In this document: piece by piece, positions 1 to 8,869 of the stretch
Numbering within the stretch: position 1 is the first letter of the stretch
How the letters are laid out: each line of letters begins with the position of its first letter
Origin: a virus
Strand: one strand, 5' to 3'
Length of the DNA: 64,000 nt
Virus record (IMG/VR): IMGVR_UViG_3300022939_000016
Location: 1 to 64,000 of that record
Program-made: the position numbers and the translations under genes
The notes under the pieces: generated by a model
Seen by the model: the letters and a program-made list of their open reading frames with translations, nothing else
Told to the model about the DNA's origin: nothing
Database searches by the model: none

Positions 1-474
1 AGTGGCAGCTTTCTCAAGACAGCGGAGCAACGTGGAGTGATATTGCTAGCGAAACGTCACCTAGCCTTACTTTCACTGGCTTGACGACTTCAGATGATGG
101 CAATAGCTATCGAGTGGTGGTTACGGCTGTGACTCCGGTCGAGACTGTAACCTTGAACAGCGATGCTGCAACCTTGAGCATACTACAGCCAAACTTGGAG
201 ATCTCAACCCATCCACAACACGTATCTGCATCTCAAGGAGATGCTAGTTTTAGCGTTGTTGCTAGCGAAAGTGCTTATAGCACTACGCTCGATTACCAGT
301 GGCAGCTTTCTCAAGACAGCGGAGCAACGTGGAGTGATATTGCTAGCGAAACGTCACCTAGCCTTACTTTCACTGGCTTGACGACTTCAGATGATGGCAA
401 TAGCTATCGAGTGGTGGTTACGGCAGTGACTCCGGTAGGGACTGTAACTGAGTATAGCGATGTGGCGACGTTGA
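1..474 (+). repeat. Tandem 297-bp Ig-domain repeats (array 1, runs off left edge)
   Basis: A near-identical block coding for WQLSQDSGATWSDIA occurs at 1 and 298, exactly 297 bp (99 codons) apart. The array continues to the left of the window. The DNA identity is far above what is needed to conserve the protein, so the copies are recent duplicates or are being homogenised. Confidence 0.8.
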
Positions 475-3400
475 GCGTTCCGGTTGAACTGGAAATCACC
501 TTGCAGCCCCAGAACACCACTGCATCTGGCGATGAGGCATCGTTTGCCGTGGCTGCGGCGATCAACGATGGGTCGGCGCTGACGTATCAGTGGGAAGAAG
601 AAAGGCTGCCTGTGGCTGGGGAGGTGTGGAAGCAGCGGACGCTGCCACAGTCAACAGGGTGGACAAGCGTCACCTACGGCAACGGCACGTTCGTCGCGGT
701 GGCATACGGCAACTACATCGCCGCGACCAGTACCGACGGAATAACATGGACGCAGCATCCGACGCTCCCGGCTTTTGGATCTTGGAGCAGCGTCACCTAC
801 GGCGATGGGACGTTCGTCGCGGTGTTAATGAACACAAACATCGCCGCCACCAGCACAGACGGAGGACAAACGTGGACGCAGCGGACGCTGCCAGTGACAG
901 TATTTTGGGAGAGCGTCACCTACGGCAATGGCACGTTCGTCGCTGTGGCCGGCAACACTGCCGCGACCAGCACAGACGGAGGACAAACGTGGACGCAGCG
1001 GACGCTTCCGGCGGCGGGGTACAGCAGCGTCACCTACGGCGATGGGACGTTCGTCGCGGTGGCATTGAACACAAACATCGCCGCCACCAGCACCGACGGC
1101 ATTACGTGGACTCAGCGGACGATGCCAGCGACAGCATATTGGCGCAGCGTCACCTACGGTAATGGTACGTTCGTTGCTGTGGGAGTCAGCCCCAGCAACT
1201 TCAACGTACAAATCGCCGCGACCAGTGCCGACGGCATTACTTGGACTCAGCGGACGATGCCAGCGACAACAGCATATTGGCGCAGCGTCACCTACGGCAA
1301 TGGTACGTTCGTCGCTGTGGCTGGCGGCACCAATATCGCCGCTACTAGCCCCGACGGGATTACTTGGACGCAGCGGACGCTGCCAGCGACAGAATCGTGG
1401 TACAGCGTCACCTACGGCAATGGTACGTTCGTTGCTGTGGTAGAGGCCAGCAACATCGCCGCGACCAGTGACTCGACCCTTCAGTTCGTCCCCATCTCCG
1501 GCGAGACTTCCTCGACGCTCAATCTCACCGACCTTACCACCGCCGATGATGGTGGGCGATATAGGGTTGTCGTGGACTCGCCGTCGGTGGAGCCGGTGAT
1601 AAGCGATGCTGCAACTTTGAGTGTACCACAACCAAACTTGGCTATCTCAACCCAGCCGCAAAACCAAACTTCCGATGTGAACGCCCAAGCCAGCTTTAGC
1701 GTTGTGGCTAGCGAAAGTGTTTACAGCACTACACCTACGTACCAGTGGCAGCTTTCTCAAGACAGCGGAGCAACGTGGAGTGATATCGCCAACGAAACGT
1801 CATCTACCCTTACTCTCGCTGGCTTGACGACTTCAGATGAGGGCAATAACTATCGAGTGGTTATTACGGCTGCGACTCCGGTAGAGACTGTAACCTTGAA
1901 CAGCGATGCTGCAACCCTGAGTATACTACCAAGCAATTTATACTTTCAGATTAATCCCACAGACTCTACATCTGATTCATCTGGTAATGTTACTTTCAGC
2001 GCTTTAGCAATAGAAGATGTTTATAACTCACCACCCACATACCAGTGGCAAAAATCTACAGACAGTGGACAGAATTGGTCTGATATTCAAAATGAAAATA
2101 GCGAAACGTTAACTTTATCAGTTTCAAGTTCAGATAATCTTAATCAATACAGAGTGATAGCCACCACGGTAACGCCTGTAGAAACCGTTTCATTAACTAG
2201 TAGTCATGCTATTTTAGAAGTTCCAGCTGGTGGAATAATTTTTGACACACAGCCAGCAAATACAATTTCTGATATAAACAGGACGGCTTCATTTACTGTT
2301 TTAGCTCATGAAGAAGATTATGGACAAACAGTTAATTATGAATGGCAAGAATCTAGCGATGGTGTTTCGTGGATCACTTTATCTGAAACTTCGACAACCC
2401 TTAATTTAACAAATTTAACTTTAGCAAAGAATAATTATCAATATCGCGTTGTAGCAACATCTGATACTGGAGTAATCGGTGAAGTGACTAGAAATAGCAA
2501 TGTTGCAACCTTGAGCATACTACAACCAAACTTGGTTATTTCAACTCAGCCCGTTGATACCACCTCTGATGTTAATGCTGAAGCCAGCTTTAGTGTTGTG
2601 GCTAGCGAAAGTGTTTATAGCACTACGCCAGATTATCAGTGGCAGCTTTCTCAAGACAGCGGAGCAACGTGGAGTGATATTGCTAGCGAAACGTCACCCA
2701 CCCTTGCTCTCACGGGTTTAACGACTTCAGATGATGGTAATAGCTATCGAGTGGTGGTTACGGCAGTGACTCCGGTAGGGACTGTCACTGTGAATAGCAA
2801 TGCTGCAACCTTGAGCATACTACAACCAAACTTGGTTATTTCAACTCATCCACAACACGTATCTGCATCTCAAGGAGATGCTAGTTTTAGCGTTGTTGCT
2901 AGCGAAAGTGTTTATGGTACTACGCCAGATTATCAGTGGCAGCTTTCTCAAGACAGCGGAGCAACGTGGAGTGATATCGCCAACGAAACGTCAGCTACCC
3001 TTGCTCTCACGGGTTTAACGATTTTAGATGATGGTAATAGCTATCGAGTGGTGGTTACGGCAGTGACTCCGGTAGGGACTGTCACTGTGAATAGCAATGT
3101 TGCAACCTTGAGCATACTACAACCAAACTTGGTTATTTCAACTCACCCACAACACGTATCTGCATCTCAAGGAGATGCTAGTTTTAGTGTTGTTGCTAGC
3201 GAAAGTGCTTATAGCACTACGCTCGATTACCAGTGGCAGCTTTCTCAAGACAGCGGAGCAACGTGGAGTGATATCGCCAACGAAACGTCATCTACCCTTG
3301 CTCTCACGGGCTTAAGGACTTCAGATGATGGTAATAGCTATCGAGTGGTTATTACGGCGGTGACTCCGGTAGGGACTGTAACTGAGTATAGCGATGTGGC

Positions 3401-4595
3401 GACGTTGGCGGTTCCGGCGACGTGGATTCAGGTCGGCGCAGACATCGACGGCGAAGCGGCTGGTGATTTCAGCGGTGCGTCAGTGGCAATGAGCAGCGAT
3501 GGCAGTCGGGTTGCGATTGGGGCGTATTACAATAGCGGCGCAGCCACCGAAGCTGGTCATGTTCGCGTTTACGATCTAGTCGGTTCAACGTGGACACAGG
3601 TTGGCGCAGACATTGACGGTGAAGCGGCTGGGGATTGGAGCGGATTTTCAGTGGCGATGAGCAGTGATGGCAGTCGGGTTGCGATTGGTGCGCGCTGGAA
3701 TGACGGCTTAGGCGCAGGCACCAACACTGGTCACGTCCGCGTGTATGATCTGGTTGGTTCAACATGGGCGCAGGTCGGTGCGGACATTGATGGCGAAGCC
3801 GTTGGAGATCAAAGTGGCTGGTCTATCGCGATGAGCAGCGACGGCAGCAGGGTTGCGATTGGTTCTTATCGTAACGACGATGCAGGAACCGACGCTGGTC
3901 ACGTTCGCGTCTACGACCTAATTGGCTCAACATGGACGCAGGTTGGAGCGGACATCGACGGCGAAGCGGCTTACGACGAGAGCGGCTACTCGGTCGCGAT
4001 GAGCAGCGATGGCAGCAGGGTTGCGATTGGGGCGATAGGCTTCAGCGACACAGGCGGAAACGCTGGTCACGTCCGCGTTTACGATCTGGTCGGCTCCACT
4101 TGGATGCAGGTCGGCTCCGACATCGCCGGCGAAGCGGATAGAGATTACAGCGGTGTGTCAGTGGCAATGAGCAGCGATGGCAGCAGGATTGCGATTGGGG
4201 CGGATGGAAACGGCGGCGCAGGCACCGACGCTGGTCACGTCCGCGTTTACGATCTGGTCGGCTCCACTTGGACGCAGGTTGGCGCGGATATTGACGGTGA
4301 AGCTATGAATGATCACAGCGGATTTTCAGTGGCGATGAGCAGTGATGGCAGTCGGGTTGCGATTGGGGCGTATGGAAACGACGATGCAGGCTTGACCGCT
4401 GGTCACGTTCGCGTCTACGACCTAATTGGCTCAACATGGACGCAGGTTGGAGCGGACATCGACGGTGAGGCGGCTGGTGACGCAAGCGGGCGATCAGTCG
4501 CAATGAGCAGCGATGGCAGCAGGATTGCGATTGGAGCGTATGTAAACGACGACGCAGGCACAAGTGCTGGTCACGTCCGCGTTTTTGATGTTTGA
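1..4595 (+). CDS. Giant Ig-like and beta-propeller repeat protein, 5' partial (tail fibre/adhesin candidate)
   Basis: The frame is open from base 3, so the gene begins outside the window; at least 1,530 residues are visible. Domains in order: about two Ig-like repeats of 99 residues; one Ig-like domain interrupted by seven short propeller repeats (SVTYGNGTFVAV, then AATSTDGITWTQ); several more Ig-like domains, one stretch of them (about 1,936-2,520) quite divergent; then seven 56-residue repeats reading QVGADIDGEA, SVAMSSDGSRVAIGA, GHVRVYDL. Such Ig and propeller arrays are known from phage fibres and adhesins that bind cell surfaces, and I infer that role. The propeller parts and Ig copies are much richer in G+C than the rest of the window, which suggests acquired or exchanged segments. 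It lies just before the neck genes, so a head or neck decoration role is also possible. Confidence 0.75.
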   Translation, partial: WQLSQDSGATWSDIASETSPSLTFTGLTTSDDGNSYRVVVTAVTPVETVTLNSDAATLSILQPNLEISTHPQHVSASQGDASFSVVASESAYSTTLDYQWQLSQDSGATWSDIASETSPSLTFTGLTTSDDGNSYRVVVTAVTPVGTVTEYSDVATLSVPVELEITLQPQNTTASGDEASFAVAAAINDGSALTYQWEEERLPVAGEVWKQRTLPQSTGWTSVTYGNGTFVAVAYGNYIAATSTDGITWTQHPTLPAFGSWSSVTYGDGTFVAVLMNTNIAATSTDGGQTWTQRTLPVTVFWESVTYGNGTFVAVAGNTAATSTDGGQTWTQRTLPAAGYSSVTYGDGTFVAVALNTNIAATSTDGITWTQRTMPATAYWRSVTYGNGTFVAVGVSPSNFNVQIAATSADGITWTQRTMPATTAYWRSVTYGNGTFVAVAGGTNIAATSPDGITWTQRTLPATESWYSVTYGNGTFVAVVEASNIAATSDSTLQFVPISGETSSTLNLTDLTTADDGGRYRVVVDSPSVEPVISDAATLSVPQPNLAISTQPQNQTSDVNAQASFSVVASESVYSTTPTYQWQLSQDSGATWSDIANETSSTLTLAGLTTSDEGNNYRVVITAATPVETVTLNSDAATLSILPSNLYFQINPTDSTSDSSGNVTFSALAIEDVYNSPPTYQWQKSTDSGQNWSDIQNENSETLTLSVSSSDNLNQYRVIATTVTPVETVSLTSSHAILEVPAGGIIFDTQPANTISDINRTASFTVLAHEEDYGQTVNYEWQESSDGVSWITLSETSTTLNLTNLTLAKNNYQYRVVATSDTGVIGEVTRNSNVATLSILQPNLVISTQPVDTTSDVNAEASFSVVASESVYSTTPDYQWQLSQDSGATWSDIASETSPTLALTGLTTSDDGNSYRVVVTAVTPVGTVTVNSNAATLSILQPNLVISTHPQHVSASQGDASFSVVASESVYGTTPDYQWQLSQDSGATWSDIANETSATLALTGLTILDDGNSYRVVVTAVTPVGTVTVNSNVATLSILQPNLVISTHPQHVSASQGDASFSVVASESAYSTTLDYQWQLSQDSGATWSDIANETSSTLALTGLRTSDDGNSYRVVITAVTPVGTVTEYSDVATLAVPATWIQVGADIDGEAAGDFSGASVAMSSDGSRVAIGAYYNSGAATEAGHVRVYDLVGSTWTQVGADIDGEAAGDWSGFSVAMSSDGSRVAIGARWNDGLGAGTNTGHVRVYDLVGSTWAQVGADIDGEAVGDQSGWSIAMSSDGSRVAIGSYRNDDAGTDAGHVRVYDLIGSTWTQVGADIDGEAAYDESGYSVAMSSDGSRVAIGAIGFSDTGGNAGHVRVYDLVGSTWMQVGSDIAGEADRDYSGVSVAMSSDGSRIAIGADGNGGAGTDAGHVRVYDLVGSTWTQVGADIDGEAMNDHSGFSVAMSSDGSRVAIGAYGNDDAGLTAGHVRVYDLIGSTWTQVGADIDGEAAGDASGRSVAMSSDGSRIAIGAYVNDDAGTSAGHVRVFDV
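628..1475 (+). repeat. Seven propeller repeats of 113-138 bp nested in an Ig domain
   Basis: The sequence coding for SVTYGNGTFVAV begins near 666, 789, 912, 1025, 1146, 1284 and 1403. Each copy is followed by AATSTDGITWTQ or a variant. Seven repeats fit one seven-bladed propeller related to the BNR/Asp-box or Ycf48 type. G+C is about 60%. Confidence 0.75.
2521..3415 (+). repeat. Tandem 297-bp Ig-domain repeats (array 2)
   Basis: Copies of the same Ig block lie at 2638, 2935 and 3232, spaced exactly 297 bp, with one more at 1744 outside the array. They are nearly identical to array 1 at the DNA level. This makes homologous recombination between the arrays, and hence domain-number change, likely. 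Confidence 0.8.
3421..4595 (+). repeat. Seven 168-bp repeats forming a terminal beta-propeller
   Basis: Seven copies of a roughly 56-codon unit (QVGADIDGEA, SVAMSSDGSRVAIGA, GHVRVYDL) end the gene. The unit resembles FG-GAP or integrin-alpha type blades. Residues flanking the SG in each D-x-SG-x-S motif differ in every blade while the surrounding residues stay fixed. Confidence 0.8.
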
Positions 4596-5103
4596 TGTTA
4601 ACTCATACTTTTATAATAATATGCCTATAAACGTACCACAATCTGTTTTCGATAAATACTTCGACGTTATCGACTCCACTTTTGATATATTTGGAGTTAC
4701 ATGTCAACTTGTGTCTATAGAGAAGCGCGAGGTCATCGTCAATAATCCAAACAACAACATCCCCAACCGCAACACTATTAATAATCGTAATCGTGGTGGT
4801 GGTGAATATGATGTTGGCACAAAGACAATTCGTGAAATAGAAACACTGACAGATATTAAACTTAAAGTCTATTGGGATACCAAGAATTTTATTGGCGTTA
4901 CCGATCAACTTAAAATTCCTGATGGTTCCATACAAACAATAGGTTTTATGTCCGATCTCCCCCAGATACTACAAGCGAAACAATTGTTAGTTCATAAGGG
5001 GATTAAAGATATTAAAGAACTTAGGTTTGAACGTATGGGCGAACATATACCTATGGGCCTCAAACAAGATAGATACTTTGGTTGTTTTTGGAAAAGAGTA
5101 TGA
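4588..5103 (+). CDS. Neck / head-closure candidate protein
   Basis: This is a 171-residue protein. I start it at the ATG at 4588, which overlaps the stop of the giant repeat gene by 8 bp; a GTG at 4564 and an ATG at 4621 are alternatives, and no start has a strong Shine-Dalgarno site. There is an Asn-rich loop near residue 60 and a C-terminal beta-rich part (KVYWDTKNFIGV, PDGSIQTIGF, RYFGCFWKRV). Small beta-rich proteins of this kind sit between the capsid genes and tail-tube gene in many tailed phages and act in head closure or tail completion. The call rests on size, position and general appearance. Confidence 0.45.
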   Translation: MFDVNSYFYNNMPINVPQSVFDKYFDVIDSTFDIFGVTCQLVSIEKREVIVNNPNNNIPNRNTINNRNRGGGEYDVGTKTIREIETLTDIKLKVYWDTKNFIGVTDQLKIPDGSIQTIGFMSDLPQILQAKQLLVHKGIKDIKELRFERMGEHIPMGLKQDRYFGCFWKRV

Positions 5104-5726
5104 TAAGCCTTAAATTAATAACACCCATCAGTGAAATAAAGGACAAAATTCATGAATCTTTGTCTATTCAGATGAATAAAATTCTACAATCAAACCAATC
5201 CTTTATAACCAAAGAGCTTCAAGGTTCTATTAATGGCTGGATACTAGAACAGCCAGAAATAATTTCTTTATTAAGCTCAAACCCAAATTCTTTAGCTGGC
5301 CAGTTTGGAATACCTTCAGGAATGGTTAATGCGGCGGTTGAGTCCATTATATATTCTATCAAAAATAGCATACGAGTTCATTTTCAGCCTTTTGACAAAA
5401 AGCTTAAGGGTAGTTTTAATATTAATGTTCAGCCCGATGACTTTAAAGACATTCTTTCTTTAGGAACCGGTCATGTTAACTACAAAGACGGTGATTTACA
5501 TTGGCTAGATTGGCTCATCACTTTGGGATCCTCCATCATTGTCGCAAACTATCACTACCAGCCGTCTGGCGGCAGAGGTCGGTCGGGCCTTGGTTTTATG
5601 TCTGTTGGTAAATCTTTTAGAGTGTCTCCATCTTTTTCTGGAACCATAGACGACAACTTTATAACTAGAGCGTTACGAGGCAGAGAGAGCTATATATCTT
5701 CTATATTACAAAAGGTTTTTTCTTAA
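5100..5726 (+). CDS. Neck/tail-completion family structural protein
   Basis: This 208-residue protein starts at the ATG at 5100, which overlaps the preceding stop as ATGA; a run GGAAAAGAG just upstream can serve as ribosome-binding site. The C-terminal half has the pattern LHWLDWLITLG, a Gly/Arg-rich loop, then FSGTIDDNFITRAL. From memory this layout recurs in phage proteins encoded beside head-tail connector genes. The N-terminal half is predicted helical. I infer a role in the neck or tail terminator; no enzymatic motif is visible. Confidence 0.45.
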   Translation: MISLKLITPISEIKDKIHESLSIQMNKILQSNQSFITKELQGSINGWILEQPEIISLLSSNPNSLAGQFGIPSGMVNAAVESIIYSIKNSIRVHFQPFDKKLKGSFNINVQPDDFKDILSLGTGHVNYKDGDLHWLDWLITLGSSIIVANYHYQPSGGRGRSGLGFMSVGKSFRVSPSFSGTIDDNFITRALRGRESYISSILQKVFS

Positions 5727-6665
5727 ATGTCTCCTCTAAAACACATAAATACCGTTTTCGATTCTACAGACTACAATGAGTTCCAAGATAATGTTGTAGA
5801 GTGGTTGGACTGGTCTCTTTTGGAAAAAGGTAATTATTTTAATGTAACGCTCAATGAGCTATCCCCTAATAATACAGATTACAGCTTGTTACAGCTTTCT
5901 AATAATAGCAATTTTTCCATAGGTCGAGCTTGGGATGGATTTCGCCCCAACTGGATTTGGCAAAGCGGAGTAGTTCCTCCAACGGGTTTCGCAGACCCAA
6001 TCGTTGGTGACAATGATTTGATCCCCGGAATTAGCGGTGTTTATGTTGATGATATTTTTTATCCTTCAGACACAACTGGGGATTATGCGCACCACGTAGA
6101 TTACTACAACGGCAGAGTTGTATTTGACACTCCTATCCCCACAGGCTCTAAAGTTCAGGCTGAATATAGCTATAAATATATCAATGTAATTTATGCTAAT
6201 TCCCTACCTTGGATCAGAGAGGTTAGCTATAATAGTCTTGTAAATGGTCCAGATGGTATTTTACCGCCAGAAATGGTCATAAACTTGCCTTGCATAGCCG
6301 TAGAGGTTGCAAGCAAAAAATCAATACCATTCTCTTTAGCCGGGGGCCAACAGGTTTTAACTGATTTAATTTTTCACTGCGTTTCAGAAGATGAGTACAC
6401 TAGGAATACCATGCTTGATATTTTAGTAAACCAAAGTGATACAATGTTGCCTATTTTTGACTCTAATTCAATTATTGCTAATAATGATGCTCCATTAGAC
6501 TACAAAGGCTCTCCAGTACCCAGCGCCCCAAGATATCCAGATCTAATATCCCAATACTCATCTTGCTCTGTTTTTCTGCGAGATATTCGCGTCGATATGG
6601 CTAAAACGTTAAATTCAAACATACACCTTGGGCTTGCTAAATGCTCAGTAGAAGTCTACAAATAG
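5727..6665 (+). CDS. Virion structural protein (neck/tail)
   Basis: A 312-residue protein whose ATG follows the preceding TAA directly. It is rich in Tyr, Asn and Asp and predicted mostly beta, with segments such as GVYVDDIFYPSD, YYNGRVVFDTPIP and VQAEYSYKYINV that look like a beta-sandwich. It is the last gene before the tail-tube leader, the usual site of a tail terminator or neck protein. I do not recognise the family with certainty. Confidence 0.45.
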   Translation: MSPLKHINTVFDSTDYNEFQDNVVEWLDWSLLEKGNYFNVTLNELSPNNTDYSLLQLSNNSNFSIGRAWDGFRPNWIWQSGVVPPTGFADPIVGDNDLIPGISGVYVDDIFYPSDTTGDYAHHVDYYNGRVVFDTPIPTGSKVQAEYSYKYINVIYANSLPWIREVSYNSLVNGPDGILPPEMVINLPCIAVEVASKKSIPFSLAGGQQVLTDLIFHCVSEDEYTRNTMLDILVNQSDTMLPIFDSNSIIANNDAPLDYKGSPVPSAPRYPDLISQYSSCSVFLRDIRVDMAKTLNSNIHLGLAKCSVEVYK

Positions 6666-6696
6666 GTGTTTTTTTGTTTTTTTTCTTATTTAATCA

Positions 6697-6727
6697 AAAT
6701 GTGTATCTAATAATAGATAATTATCAA
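6697..6727 (+). promoter_or_regulatory. Candidate phage promoter motif before the tail-tube gene
   Basis: A GTGTATCTA core, followed by an AT-rich stretch with TAATAATAG and GATAATTATC, lies 60-70 bases upstream of the tail-tube start. Essentially the same motif occurs before the gene at 39,063. No clear sigma70 -35 box goes with it, so a phage-specific late promoter is more likely than an ordinary host one. Confidence 0.4.
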
Positions 6728-6730
6728 CGA

Positions 6731-6746
6731 GGCGTACTTTAACGCC
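6731..6746 (+). promoter_or_regulatory. Small leader hairpin upstream of tail-tube RBS
   Basis: GGCGT at 6731-6735 pairs with ACGCC at 6742-6746 across a 6-base loop. It sits between the promoter-like motif and the ribosome-binding site AAAGGGAGA. It may stabilise the 5' end of an abundant mRNA, though such a short stem could be chance. Confidence 0.3.
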
Positions 6747-6765
6747 CAACAAAAGGGAGAATAAA

Positions 6766-7611
6766 ATGGCAAATATTTCTAGAATTAATTACGCCTTACA
6801 AAGCTTTAAAGTCGGAGGTTCCTTAATAGGCGGCGTACAAAGCGTTGGGGCAAGCTCTACAACAAACATCGAAACATTTAGTGCTTTTGGTAGCAATTCG
6901 GCTGTTCCAATTGTACAAGATATAGATCTTGAGATCACCGTAGAAGCCGCAATGGGCAGCTGGGCTTCTCCAGCAACAATTTGGGATTCGCCCGTGGATG
7001 TTGAAATCATTTACTCATCGGCTGGGGGTTTTAGCACTATAAAATTAAATGCCGTTGCCTCGTCTTATTCTTTACAGATGGGTGTAGATGGTCCAGCTAC
7101 TGAATCTGTAACATTCCAAAATACTGGCACTTCAACATTTACCAGCGGTAGCGCTTCTGCGTTACACAGTGGCGCTAACTGTTCTGTTATTACTCGTCCA
7201 GATTTTACAAGCTTTACAGCGACCAATAAAGGTGATTGCGATGGCGCTGGCGCTTCTGGCCCTGTCACTTATGGCAACGTTTTATCTGTTGGCATGAGCT
7301 GGGACGCTGGAGTAGAAAAGGTTAGCATATTAGGCCAAAGTTTACCAGCTGGAAAGTTTGCTACTTTCCCAATCGAGGTCACTACCGAAGTTGAAACTCA
7401 CGCTGCTGGCGCTCCCAGCCTTCCAAATAGTCAAGTAATTTCTAACAACAAGGCGGCTGGTTATCTTTATGACTTAGCAATAGGACTAGGTTCCAGAACT
7501 CGCGGCACTACTGGTGCTGTAATGGCGAGTAGTAGCATACAGGGAGGCGATGTGGGTGGCGGTAACGTCTCGCAAAGCACTAGCTGGACGAGTTACAGTT
7601 CGTGGTATTAA
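6766..7611 (+). CDS. Probable major tail tube protein
   Basis: This 281-residue protein is predicted almost entirely beta, rich in Ser, Thr, Ala and Gly, and ends in a Ser/Gly/Trp/Tyr-rich tail. It has its own promoter-like leader and a good ribosome-binding site (AAAGGGAGA, about 6 bases before the ATG), as expected for an abundant virion protein. It lies between neck genes and chaperone-like genes followed by the tape measure, the standard position of the tail tube in long-tailed phages. No separate sheath gene is visible. The family is inferred from order and composition; a major decoration protein is the main alternative. Confidence 0.55.
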   Translation: MANISRINYALQSFKVGGSLIGGVQSVGASSTTNIETFSAFGSNSAVPIVQDIDLEITVEAAMGSWASPATIWDSPVDVEIIYSSAGGFSTIKLNAVASSYSLQMGVDGPATESVTFQNTGTSTFTSGSASALHSGANCSVITRPDFTSFTATNKGDCDGAGASGPVTYGNVLSVGMSWDAGVEKVSILGQSLPAGKFATFPIEVTTEVETHAAGAPSLPNSQVISNNKAAGYLYDLAIGLGSRTRGTTGAVMASSSIQGGDVGGGNVSQSTSWTSYSSWY

Positions 7612-7626
7612 TGGTAGGATTTTTGC

Positions 7627-8541
7627 TTGAGGACAGACGAACAGGAAAAACTGATTAATTCAATTCGTTCTGGCACTGTTGTTTCTAAAAATATAACAAT
7701 AGTGCCAGCAACGTTTGATCAACTATCCTTAGCTAGCAATGTTTATTCTGAAAGTTTTTCAAATTGCTTAGATGAAGGTTTAATGACAGAGGAATCTTTG
7801 GAGAGATGGATGTTAGAAAATAATATTTTACCAATCGGTTTTTACGGCATTAAAAAATCGTTAATTGAAAAAATAGACTCTCTTAAAAAGGACTTGTTTT
7901 TTAATAGAAAGTCAAAATCTTCTATTAAACTTTTGAAGCAAGATTTACAAAATGCTAGATCTAGTTTGGCTGATTTGGTTAAACCTAAATCTGAATTCAT
8001 AACAAACACTTGCGAGTTTATTGCTCAGACTAAAAAAATAATATTTCTGCTCAAGAATACAACATACAAATCTGGCAAGCTCTATAGGCCGTCAAATTTT
8101 CAACATATTATAGATTTGTGGCAAAATTCTTTACTGTCTGAATCTTGCATTAGGTTTCTGTGCCGCACCGCTATCTGGAGTTCTGTCTGGAGTAACAGGG
8201 GTTTTGGCTTTGATTTATTTTGCGTTAGAAAAAATACGGACTTGACTATTAATCAAAGAAATATGTTAACTTGGTCTAGGGTATATGACAACATAAACGA
8301 GTCTTTAGATTGTCCACTTGATTTCGTAATTGAAGACGACGATATGTTAGACGGCTGGCTGTTAATCCAAAAAAGCAAAAGAGAAAAAGAGGCTAAAGAA
8401 CGAGATAAAGAAAATACAGGAGCGAGTCCTAAATTTAGTAAAAACCATCAACACTTATTTACTTACCAAAACGATGAAGATTTAAATGATGAATTTACAT
8501 CAAACACGTTTGAACATAATGTAGGAATCACAAATGAGTAA
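7627..8541 (+). CDS. Tail-assembly-chaperone-position protein A (paralogue of 8866-9738)
   Basis: A 304-residue charged, mostly helical protein with no signal peptide. The start is a TTG at 7627 preceded by AGGA at suitable spacing; the first in-frame ATG is 52 codons further on. Residues about 35-150 match the protein at 8866-9738 in layout: a helix, then MTEESLERWMLENN, a coiled-coil stretch and an ARSSLADL segment. The C-terminal 50 residues are charged and probably disordered. Placed between tail tube and tape measure, it fits a tail-assembly chaperone or related assembly factor by position only. Confidence 0.45.
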   Translation: MRTDEQEKLINSIRSGTVVSKNITIVPATFDQLSLASNVYSESFSNCLDEGLMTEESLERWMLENNILPIGFYGIKKSLIEKIDSLKKDLFFNRKSKSSIKLLKQDLQNARSSLADLVKPKSEFITNTCEFIAQTKKIIFLLKNTTYKSGKLYRPSNFQHIIDLWQNSLLSESCIRFLCRTAIWSSVWSNRGFGFDLFCVRKNTDLTINQRNMLTWSRVYDNINESLDCPLDFVIEDDDMLDGWLLIQKSKREKEAKERDKENTGASPKFSKNHQHLFTYQNDEDLNDEFTSNTFEHNVGITNE

Positions 8542-8869
8542 CTATGAAAGAAAGCGAAATTCTTTGCAGGATATTAGATCCAAGAAAATACTTTCAGATA
8601 ACATAAAGAAAAAAATAAAGACCACAATGATTGGTTCCATAAGTAGCATAGAAAAACATTTTACTTTTTTATGGGAAGAAAACATACTAAACGAGGATCA
8701 GAAGCATACTGTTTTAGAAAAATTTGAAAGTTTAAGATCAGAAATATTAGACAAGGGAAATCATCAAATTAGAAATGTTGATATAGAATTACAAAATTAT
8801 TACGTTCAATACGTGGAACCAGAAGGAAACCACATTAACTTTTTTATAAATAGAGGAGATTCCAGATGA
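8534..8869 (+). CDS. Small helical protein between the two paralogues
   Basis: This 111-residue protein overlaps the upstream gene by 8 bp and the downstream one by 4 (ATGA); AGGA lies just before its ATG. It is predicted helical, with a Lys/Arg-rich N-terminus and a C-terminal segment rich in Tyr, Gln and Asn. I do not recognise the family. Tight coupling to the two flanking paralogues and position before the tape measure suggest a shared role in tail assembly. Confidence 0.5.
   Translation: MSNYERKRNSLQDIRSKKILSDNIKKKIKTTMIGSISSIEKHFTFLWEENILNEDQKHTVLEKFESLRSEILDKGNHQIRNVDIELQNYYVQYVEPEGNHINFFINRGDSR

Noticed and set aside
825-1631. Long - strand ORF of 268 codons
   Set aside because: It is a shadow of the G+C-rich propeller repeats of the + strand gene, with matching period and no protein family.
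3421-4595. Diversity-generating retroelement target
   Set aside because: Variable codons differ at all bases, not only adenines, and no reverse transcriptase or template repeat is seen in the window.
1-4595. CRISPR array
   Set aside because: The repeats code for protein in one open frame and have protein-domain lengths, not repeat-spacer structure.
6661-6690. Terminator in the T-rich run after the gene at 5727
   Set aside because: The T tract has no stable stem before it.
8500-8541. Programmed frameshift between the chaperone-like genes
   Set aside because: The downstream genes have their own start codons and ribosome-binding sites, and no slippery heptamer was found at the overlap.
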